DNA of 11,986 nucleotides from Hyphomicrobiaceae bacterium (GTDB lineage Bacteria; Pseudomonadota; Alphaproteobacteria; Rhizobiales; Hyphomicrobiaceae), in NCBI GenBank assembly GCA_020442225.1, contig JAGRKR010000656.1, positions 1 through 11,986 on the forward strand. The letters are read 5' to 3'. Position numbers and translations under genes: made by a program. Shown in pieces: positions 6,796 to 11,986 of the stretch. Every line of letters begins with the position of its first letter. Position 1 is the first letter of the stretch. Under the pieces are notes generated by a model that worked only from the letters and a program-made list of their open reading frames with translations, had not been told where the DNA came from and ran no database searches.

Positions 6796-7499
6796 CCGCC
6801 CGTCTCTCGACTGCGATCGATGGACGCGCCCGGCGCGGCCTCGGCGACCTCGACGGCCGGCGCCTTGCCTGCCGTCTCGCCGGGCTCACGGCCTCTGACG
6901 ACCTCATCGGTGGTCTGCGTCACCTCGCTCGCAGGTGTGGCGTCGTCCCCGCTCGCATCGGCAGCGGCCGTCGCCTGCGCGTCGGGCGCGGCGCCGTCCT
7001 CGGCGGCAACCTCGGCCTCCTCGACCGGCTGGCCGAGATTCTCCCACTCAGCCACCTCCTCGTCCGACATGAAGCCCCGACCGACGCGATAGGACGTTTG
7101 AATGTCGGGCGTCGCCCAGACGGCATCGGAGAAATCCTCGATATAATCGTCGAGACCATCGAGATTTGCGAGCAGCGGATTGGACACCCACAGGCGGCGG
7201 AGTGCCTTCTGGCGCACCCATTCCGGCACGCCGGGCTGCATGAATCGCGTGTAGTCCGAGCCATAGTCGAGGGCGTCGAAGTCGATGGCTGCGATCTCCT
7301 CCTCGGTCATGGGCGACGCCCCGCCCGGCGTCGCGTCGTCCTCGCTCCGCCCCTCCGTCGGCTGTCGCGCCGGATCATGATCGGCAGTGACCGCGGCCTC
7401 GGCCTGCTCCGGCGCCGTCTCCTCGACCGGCAGGCCGTCGCGCGAGGCCGCCTTGCGGCGGGACCAGCGCTCCATGAAGCTCTTGGCGTCCTCAGCCAT
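6792..7499 (-). CDS. DUF3306 family protein, formate dehydrogenase-associated
   Basis: The 235-residue protein has the DUF3306 hallmarks: an N-terminal FMERWSRRKAA at 8-18, an acidic IDFDALDYGSDYTRFM block at 72-87, and the conserved core around GVPEWVRQKALRRLW (90-104), NPLLANLDGLDDYIEDF (107-123) and SYRVGRGF (136-143). Residues 20-65 and 157-235 are low-complexity, rich in Ala, Glu, Asp and Thr, and probably disordered. There is no signal peptide, so it should be cytoplasmic. The ATG overlaps the end of the DUF3305 gene by 8 bp, so the pair is translationally coupled. In other proteobacteria this pair lies beside TorD-like chaperones, a 4Fe-4S protein and formate dehydrogenase genes, suggesting enzyme assembly or maturation. 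The biochemical role is not known to me. Confidence 0.88.
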   Translation of the reverse strand: MAEDAKSFMERWSRRKAASRDGLPVEETAPEQAEAAVTADHDPARQPTEGRSEDDATPGGASPMTEEEIAAIDFDALDYGSDYTRFMQPGVPEWVRQKALRRLWVSNPLLANLDGLDDYIEDFSDAVWATPDIQTSYRVGRGFMSDEEVAEWENLGQPVEEAEVAAEDGAAPDAQATAAADASGDDATPASEVTQTTDEVVRGREPGETAGKAPAVEVAEAAPGASIDRSRETGG

Positions 7500-8049
7500 T
7501 GCGATCCCTCTCCCGCGTGGCGAGCCGCATGCGTTCGCGCAGCTCCACCAGCGGCTCCTGTCCGAACTTGTACTCCTCGTGCGCCTTCACCTTGTCGCGC
7601 ATGCGCTTGATGAAGGGCTGGTCGACATGATGGGCGTCGATGAATTCCCGCAGCAGCTCGGCAAGCAGCTCAGGCATCGGCACGCGTGCGATGATGTCGC
7701 TGCCTTCGAGGCCGTAGGCCTCCGCCTCGAACGGCGAGACGGTGACGGCGGCCACGTCGACCCGGTCGTCGTCGCCATCCTCGTTCTGCCGGAGCACGAC
7801 GTAGACGGCCGGATCGCCATCCTCGAGATTGAGCTGGTAGGCCGCCGTCTCCTTGCGGTGCAGCTCGACCTGCTGCGTTCCTGCATGATAGAGCACGGCG
7901 GTTTCGCTGCGTCCAAGCTCACGCCAGGGCTCGCCGGCGGGCTGGCCGATGAAGACCTCGACAGGCCGCCAGGCATGATCCTGCCAGGGATTATCGATGC
8001 TCTCCCGCGCGACGATCACGCTCAAGGGTATGGTCAAGGTCGTTTCCAT
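7492..8049 (-). CDS. DUF3305 family protein, formate dehydrogenase-associated
   Basis: The 185-residue soluble protein begins with a beta-rich segment and the family-like NPWQDHAWRPVEV at 20-32, then LYHAGTQQVELHRKETAAY (53-71), which resembles the DUF3305 core, and a C-terminal helical part with HHVDQPFIKRMRDK at 140-153. No signal peptide, metal motif or nucleotide motif is evident. It is the first gene of a two-gene minus-strand operon with DUF3306 (8-bp overlap) and diverges from the large Fe-S protein gene, with 136 bp between start codons. The Shine-Dalgarno is weak (GGAG, complement of 8063-8066, 13 nt away). The recurrent linkage of DUF3305 with FDH genes suggests an accessory role; the mechanism is unknown. 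Confidence 0.87.
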   Translation of the reverse strand: METTLTIPLSVIVARESIDNPWQDHAWRPVEVFIGQPAGEPWRELGRSETAVLYHAGTQQVELHRKETAAYQLNLEDGDPAVYVVLRQNEDGDDDRVDVAAVTVSPFEAEAYGLEGSDIIARVPMPELLAELLREFIDAHHVDQPFIKRMRDKVKAHEEYKFGQEPLVELRERMRLATRERDRNG

Positions 8050-8085
8050 ACGTGCCGACAGGCTCCATCGCTTCCAGATTGGCGA

Positions 8086-8098
8086 TATAGACTATAAT
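8086..8098 (+). promoter_or_regulatory. Candidate divergent promoter: TATAG-A-CTATA palindrome with TATAAT
   Basis: In a GC-rich spacer between the DUF3305 and Fe-S protein genes there is an AT-rich island. It holds a perfect 11-bp palindrome at 8086-8096, and an exact sigma-70 -10 hexamer TATAAT at 8093-8098 on the plus strand, 88 bases before the Fe-S protein ATG. The minus strand reads TATAGT over the same bases, a possible -10 for DUF3305. The -35 regions are poor on both strands (plus strand best CTTCCA at 8071-8076, 16 bp spacing), which suggests dependence on an activator. Confidence 0.45.
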
Positions 8099-8106
8099 CC
8101 AAGTCA

Positions 8107-8116
8107 CGCTCGAGCG
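8107..8116. promoter_or_regulatory. Palindrome CGCTCGAGCG, possible operator
   Basis: This perfect 10-bp palindrome lies 8 bases after the candidate -10 TATAAT, near where transcription toward the Fe-S gene would start. The position fits a repressor site. The regulator is unknown, and chance occurrence of a GC-rich palindrome is possible. Confidence 0.3.
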
Positions 8117-8185
8117 CACCGCGCCGCTGGCGCAGGCTAAGCTTGCAACACGACCGGCGGAGCCGCGAGATTCGATGGAGACCAG

Positions 8186-10255
8186 ATGAATCGACCCATG
8201 CCACCGCGCAAGCTCCTCGTCTGCAATTGCCAGGGCTCGATGGAAATCGACGGCAAGGCCCTTGCGCGCGCGCTCGGCGCTGGCGAGCCTCTCCCCGTGG
8301 CGCGGGAGCTGTGCCGATCGCAGATGGCGCTCTTCGAGCAGGCGGTCCTTGGCGGCGAGCCGCTTCTCGTCGCGTGCACCCAGGAAGCGCCGCTCTTCGA
8401 CGAGCTCGCCACGCCGCCAGACGACGATCAGGCGGCGCCAGACATCACCTATACGAATATCCGCGAGCGGGCGGGCTGGTGCGCCGACAAGAGCAAAGCA
8501 CTTCCCAAGATGGCGGCCCTGCTGGCGGAGGCGGCCGTGCCGGGCCGCCCGACGGGCCTCATGACGCTCAAGTCCGAAGGCGTGACGCTCGTCTACGGCA
8601 GTGGCCAGGTTGCACTCGACGCCGCCAGGGAGCTGTCGCGACGGCTCTCCGTCTCGCTGCTGCTGTCCGACTCCGACGAGGCCCTGCCGCCCGCCATCAT
8701 GACCGTGCCCATTCACAAGGGCCGCATCCGCAAGGCGAGCGGCCACCTCGGCGCCTTCGCCATCGAGGTCGACGGCTACGCGCCCGTGCTGCCGTCCTCG
8801 CGCGGCACGCTCGAGTTCGCCATGGCTCGCGACGGCGCGCGCTCCGACTGCGATCTCATCCTGGACCTCTCCGGCGGCGCGCCGCTGGTCAGCGGCCACG
8901 AGCACCGCGACGGCTACCTGCGGGCCGACCCGGCGAGCCCGGTCGCCGTCGCGCAAGCGCTCCTGCGCATCTCGGACCTCGTCGGCGAATTCGAGAAACC
9001 GCTCTATGTCGGCTACGACGCCGGCATCTGTGCGCATTCACGCAGCGGCCGGCCGGGTTGCAACCGCTGTCTCGACGTCTGCCCGACCGGCGCCATCAGC
9101 CCGGACGGCGACGGCGTGACGATCAAGAGCAGCATCTGCGGCGGCTGCGGCAATTGCAGCGCGGTCTGCCCGACGGGCGCCGTGAGCTATGCCTATCCGA
9201 CGCGGCAGGACGCCTTGCAGCGCCTCGACGTCATGCTCTCGACCTACCTCGCAGCCGGCGGCAGCGCCCCGGTGCTGCTCGTCCACGACGCCGGCAGCGG
9301 CGGCGACACGATAGGCGCGCTGGCCCGCTATGGCGACGGCCTGCCCGTGAACGTGCTGCCGCTCTCGCTGCACTCGGTGTTCCAGGTTGGCCACGAGGTC
9401 ATGCTGTCGGCCCTCGTGGCGGGCTTCGAGCATGTGGTGGTCCTCGCGCCGGCCAACCGGGCCGAGGACATGCCCTCCCTCACCGAGGCCGCCACTCTGA
9501 CGCAAGCCTTCCTGACGGCGATGGGCACCGCCGACCGGCGACTGCACGTCGTCGAGACCGCCGATCCCGATGTGCTCGCCGAGGCGCTCACCGGTCTTTC
9601 CCGCGTATCCGCGCTCGCGCGCCGTCGTCTGCCGCAGCTCGACAACAAGCGCGAGATCGCCCGATGGGCGCTGTCCGCTCTCAACGAGGCGGCAGCGACG
9701 CCCCAGACCGTTGCCCCCCTGCCCTCCGGCTCGCCCTACGGCCGCACGCTGATCGATACGGAAAGCTGCACGCTGTGCCTCGCCTGCGTCGGCGCCTGTC
9801 CTGCCAACGCACTGCGGGACAACCCGGAGCGCCCCGAGCTGACCTTCACCGAAGCCGCGTGCGTGCAATGCGGCATCTGCGTCGCCACGTGCCCGGAGAA
9901 GGCCATCGCGCTCGAGCCGCGCTACGACTTCACGCCGGCCGCGCTCTCGCCGGTCCACGTCAAGAGCGAGGAGCCGTTCGCCTGCATCCGCTGCAGCAAG
10001 CCGTTCGGCACGAAGAGCGCCATCGAGCGCGTCGTGCAGAAGCTCGAAGGCAAGCACTGGATGTTCGCCGGCACCGCCCAGAGCAAGCTCATCCAGATGT
10101 GCGACACCTGCCGCGTCGTCACGCTCGCCGAGGAGGGCAGCGATCCCTTCACGAGCGGAAAGCGGCCACGCATCCGCACCACGGACGACTACGCCGCCGC
10201 CGAGGAGCAGGCCCGCAAGACCGGGCGCAAGCCCGAGGACTTCCTGGACGATTGA
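8186..10255 (+). CDS. Large 4Fe-4S ferredoxin-type protein, formate dehydrogenase-associated
   Basis: The 689-residue soluble protein carries four tetracysteine sets fit for four [4Fe-4S] clusters: C282/C292/C295/C299-P (unusual C-x9-C-x2-C-x3-CP, in CAHSRSGRPGCNRCLDVCP), C318/C321/C324/C328-P, C528/C531/C534/C538-P and C559/C562/C565/C569-P. The two pairs form two ferredoxin-like modules separated by about 200 residues of alpha/beta sequence. The N-terminus has CNCQGSM (C13, C15), C43 and ACTQEAPLF (C64), an arrangement recalling HdrA N-terminal regions. The C-terminus has C600-x2-C603 and C639-x2-C642, like a zinc ribbon or a further metal site. GGAG at 8177-8180 lies 5 nt before the ATG. 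Homologues sit with DUF3305/DUF3306 and FDH genes. Electron transfer for, or assembly of, FDH is an inference; no catalytic domain is recognised. Confidence 0.9.
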   Translation: MNRPMPPRKLLVCNCQGSMEIDGKALARALGAGEPLPVARELCRSQMALFEQAVLGGEPLLVACTQEAPLFDELATPPDDDQAAPDITYTNIRERAGWCADKSKALPKMAALLAEAAVPGRPTGLMTLKSEGVTLVYGSGQVALDAARELSRRLSVSLLLSDSDEALPPAIMTVPIHKGRIRKASGHLGAFAIEVDGYAPVLPSSRGTLEFAMARDGARSDCDLILDLSGGAPLVSGHEHRDGYLRADPASPVAVAQALLRISDLVGEFEKPLYVGYDAGICAHSRSGRPGCNRCLDVCPTGAISPDGDGVTIKSSICGGCGNCSAVCPTGAVSYAYPTRQDALQRLDVMLSTYLAAGGSAPVLLVHDAGSGGDTIGALARYGDGLPVNVLPLSLHSVFQVGHEVMLSALVAGFEHVVVLAPANRAEDMPSLTEAATLTQAFLTAMGTADRRLHVVETADPDVLAEALTGLSRVSALARRRLPQLDNKREIARWALSALNEAAATPQTVAPLPSGSPYGRTLIDTESCTLCLACVGACPANALRDNPERPELTFTEAACVQCGICVATCPEKAIALEPRYDFTPAALSPVHVKSEEPFACIRCSKPFGTKSAIERVVQKLEGKHWMFAGTAQSKLIQMCDTCRVVTLAEEGSDPFTSGKRPRIRTTDDYAAAEEQARKTGRKPEDFLDD

Positions 10256-10276
10256 GGCCGCCCCCGTCCGTCAGCG

Positions 10277-11296
10277 TCAGGCGTCGGGGCGCAGCGGCAG
10301 GTTGGTGATGAGGTTCTGCGGCTTCATTTTGAGCCGCTGATCGCTCGTCATGGCCAGCGCCAGATAGATCGGATGGCCTTCGACGCGCTCGATGACGCGG
10401 CGGGAATCAAGAATACGCAAGCGGAAGAGACCGAGGATGCGGTCCATGGCACTGCGGCTGGGCGAGCCGCCTTCGTAGAGCGCGTTGAGGATGCCCGTCG
10501 ATTCGCGGTCGAGCCCGACGTGCCAGCGCCAGTCGTCGTCGTCGATGCGCGACATCGGCTCGACGCGCGCCTCGATCCCGAGCATGTGGGCGAGCCAGGC
10601 TTCGACGACGCGGGCAAAGGCGTCCGGCCCCGGCTGCTCGAAGCGGAAGTCGATGACCGTATCGAAGCGGTCGGACCGCGCCCAGTAGATGTCCTGGTTG
10701 TCGCGTGTCAGCACGTCGAGCGCCACCGTCCGCATCGGCGTCCCCGTCGCCGCCAGGAGTTGGCCGATGCCCGTCTCGGTGCGCGCCCGGGCGTGCATCT
10801 CGACGATCTCCTCGTCGGCCAGCATGATGCGCCCGTCCTCGGTCGAGACCTTCTGCTCGCGAAAGAACAGCTCGGCGGCGCGCAAGCGGATCGCATCGGT
10901 GCTGTCCGCAAGCACATTGGCCAGGATCGCATGCACCATCTGATCCACGAAGAGCGGGGGAAGGTGCATGTGCGATTGCCGCATGAGGTGGAGATACGCG
11001 CCTTCGAGGGTCCCCGAGGCCATCAGAATGTCGCGGAAGTCGAGCATCAGGCGATAGCTCTCGGCCACATCGTCGTCACCGATGCCTTCGAGCTCGGCCT
11101 CCGACACCTGCAACGCGGGGTCAGCCATGAGCGCGTCGTGAAGTGCGACCTCGGCAGGCGTCGACTCGTCGATCGGCGCGAGCTCTGGGCGGCAGAGGTA
11201 GGCGCGCAGGAAGTCGGGCGTCACGCCGAGCCAGCCCTCCCCGCTTCGCTCGAGCAGACGCACGCCGGAAGCTTGCCAGAACTCACGCTTCGTCAT
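10277..11296 (-). CDS. DUF6352-like protein of unknown function
   Basis: The 339-residue soluble protein is mostly helical, with no signal peptide, membrane segment or recognised catalytic motif. Recognisable stretches are TKREFWQASGVRLLER at 2-17, WLGVTPDFLRAYLCRPEL at 22-39, PLFVDQMVHAILANVL at 114-129, and MRTVALDVLTRDNQDIYW at 188-205. I assign it to DUF6352 from memory of this pattern and the neighbourhood, with moderate confidence. The ATG at 11296-11294 has GGAAGG (complement of 11303-11308) 6 nt upstream. The frame continues to 11497, but that extension is arginine-rich antisense noise over the preceding gene. It overlaps the DUF6505-like gene by 14 bp, forming the third member of a minus-strand operon, and converges with the Fe-S gene, leaving 21 bp between stops. 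Confidence 0.8.
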   Translation of the reverse strand: MTKREFWQASGVRLLERSGEGWLGVTPDFLRAYLCRPELAPIDESTPAEVALHDALMADPALQVSEAELEGIGDDDVAESYRLMLDFRDILMASGTLEGAYLHLMRQSHMHLPPLFVDQMVHAILANVLADSTDAIRLRAAELFFREQKVSTEDGRIMLADEEIVEMHARARTETGIGQLLAATGTPMRTVALDVLTRDNQDIYWARSDRFDTVIDFRFEQPGPDAFARVVEAWLAHMLGIEARVEPMSRIDDDDWRWHVGLDRESTGILNALYEGGSPSRSAMDRILGLFRLRILDSRRVIERVEGHPIYLALAMTSDQRLKMKPQNLITNLPLRPDA

Positions 11297-11771
11297 CGAC
11301 AACCTTCCAGATCCTGGCGTGCTGCGGCTCGCCGGTGGGCGGACGTATCTTACGGAATTCCTCGCGGATGCGACCACTCGAGTCGAGCGTGCGCCGCACC
11401 GTGAAGACGGTATTGATCGCGACATCCCGGCACAACTCGGCCACGAACGCGGTCTCCTCCTCTGCCGCCGGCATCGCCGCCTCGAGCGTCGGTGCACCGT
11501 ACGCGTTCACGAAGTGGCTGGCGAGACGCCAGGCGAGCTCGTCACAGACACCGTCGCCGGCCTCCGCGACGACGGCGAATGTAGAGCGGCCGAATGACGG
11601 CAGCCCCAGAAAGCCGTTGGCAAAGGCCTGGCGCACCTTGCCGACCAGAGCCTCGCGCTCCACGCCCGCGAACGCGAAGGCGCCGGATACGGCCCATTCC
11701 GATTCCGCGGCCGCAACCTCATACACCCGCTCGTCGCTTCGATCGAAGCGGATGGTGCGCAGGAGTTTCAC
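11283..11771 (-). CDS. DUF6505-like protein of unknown function
   Basis: The 162-residue soluble protein starts MKLLRTIRFDRSDERVYEVAA and continues with an alpha/beta pattern: WAVSGAFAF at 26-34, ANGFLGLPSFGRSTFAVVAE at 51-70, and a long helix near ELAWRLASHFVNAYG at 78-92. The pattern and position match my memory of DUF6505, seen next to DUF6352 genes; the family has no known activity. The start is GTG at 11771-11769, overlapping the upstream ligase-like gene's TGA by 4 bp (GTGA), a strong sign of translational coupling that compensates for the lack of a clear Shine-Dalgarno. It overlaps the DUF6352-like gene by 14 bp at its other end. The length and codon pattern look normal. Confidence 0.78.
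   Translation of the reverse strand: MKLLRTIRFDRSDERVYEVAAAESEWAVSGAFAFAGVEREALVGKVRQAFANGFLGLPSFGRSTFAVVAEAGDGVCDELAWRLASHFVNAYGAPTLEAAMPAAEEETAFVAELCRDVAINTVFTVRRTLDSSGRIREEFRKIRPPTGEPQHARIWKVVDDEA
11303..11308 (-). promoter_or_regulatory. Ribosome binding site GGAAGG for the DUF6352-like gene
   Basis: GGAAGG on the minus strand lies 6 nt before the ATG at 11296, inside the end of the upstream coding region. It decides the start against the much longer open frame that extends to 11497. Confidence 0.65.
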
Positions 11772-11986
11772 GACGGCTGGCGTCCGCCGAGCGCCGGCAG
11801 CCGCGCGAGCAGGGACAGGCAGACCGCCTGGCCGGATGGCGGCTTCAGGATCAGACCTGCGCCCTCGTCGAGCCCCAGAACCCGGCCGCCGAGCGAGCGC
11901 TCTCCATCGGCAATCTCGATATCGCTCTCACGGCCCACTGCCCGAAAGAACCAGGCGTCGTGGACGGGTCTGAAGCCGTCGTCCTG
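11768..11986 (-). CDS. Biotin/lipoate-protein ligase-like (DUF4444) protein, C-terminal part only
   Basis: The first (rightmost) gene of the operon runs off the window; only the last 72 residues are visible, in a frame open to base 11986. They contain DGFRPVHDAWFFRA at 3-16 and LGGRVLGLDEGAGLILKPP at 32-50. The latter resembles the small beta-barrel C-terminal domain of BirA-type ligases; the first part fits the DUF4444 region of alphaproteobacterial biotin/lipoate-ligase-like proteins. The catalytic domain would lie outside the window, so activity cannot be judged. The TGA stop at 11770-11768 overlaps the DUF6505-like GTG by 4 bp. This family is found beside FDH accessory genes in alphaproteobacteria as I recall; whether it modifies a biotinyl/lipoyl protein or has been repurposed is unknown. 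Confidence 0.75.
   Translation of the reverse strand, partial: QDDGFRPVHDAWFFRAVGRESDIEIADGERSLGGRVLGLDEGAGLILKPPSGQAVCLSLLARLPALGGRQPS

Noticed and set aside
10256..10290. Terminator between the Fe-S and DUF6352-like genes
   Set aside because: Only a 5-bp CCCCG/CGGGG stem with an 18-base loop can be drawn, partly inside the DUF6352-like coding end, and it has no U-tract.
8143..10308. 721-codon open frame overlapping the Fe-S protein on the same strand
   Set aside because: It is a shifted frame of the Fe-S gene, with a very Arg-rich, low-complexity translation. The real frame has four complete cluster motifs and a ribosome site.
11297..11497. 67-residue N-terminal extension of the DUF6352-like frame
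   Set aside because: It is Arg/Ser-rich antisense-type sequence overlapping the DUF6505-like gene. A strong GGAAGG site precedes the ATG at 11296.

Overview
The base composition is uniformly GC-rich, and the gene families present (aerobic HemF, MobA/MobB, the DUF3305/DUF3306 pair, DUF6352/DUF6505-type proteins, a DUF4444-type ligase) suggest a chromosomal segment of an alphaproteobacterium, probably of the Hyphomicrobiales/Rhodospirillales type. This placement rests on gene content and is not species-level. I see no tRNA, rRNA, insertion sequence, CRISPR array or abrupt change in composition.

Left part (1-5200): the window opens inside hemF (minus strand, C-terminus cut off). A 349-base divergent spacer separates it from a rightward run of four genes: an ABC exporter half-transporter (TMD fused to NBD), mobA, mobB (4-bp overlap with mobA) and a secreted subtilisin-like (S8) protease 17 bp behind mobB. 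MobA attaches GMP to molybdopterin to give the bis-MGD cofactor used by formate dehydrogenases and other DMSO-reductase-family enzymes. MobB is a GTP-binding helper.

Middle part (5201-6795): a secreted trypsin-like serine protease with a helical, TPR-like C-terminal half lies on the minus strand, convergent with the S8 protease. Divergent from it is a small DUF3144-like gene.

Right part (6792-11986): this looks like the accessory half of a molybdenum formate dehydrogenase locus. DUF3305 and DUF3306 (minus, overlapping) diverge from a 689-residue multi-cluster iron-sulfur protein (plus). Converging on it from the right is a tightly overlapping minus-strand operon: a biotin/lipoate-ligase-like DUF4444 protein (partial), a DUF6505-like protein and a DUF6352-like protein. 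Related Fe-S/DUF3305/DUF3306 sets occur beside TorD-type chaperones and FDH catalytic subunits in other proteobacteria. No TorD or FDH structural gene is visible here, so they would have to lie beyond position 11986 or elsewhere.

Taken together, mobA/mobB could supply the cofactor and the right-hand genes could mature or electrically connect a bis-MGD formate dehydrogenase. The biochemical roles of DUF3305, DUF3306, DUF6352, DUF6505 and the large Fe-S protein are not, to my knowledge, established. They are the least described part of the window.
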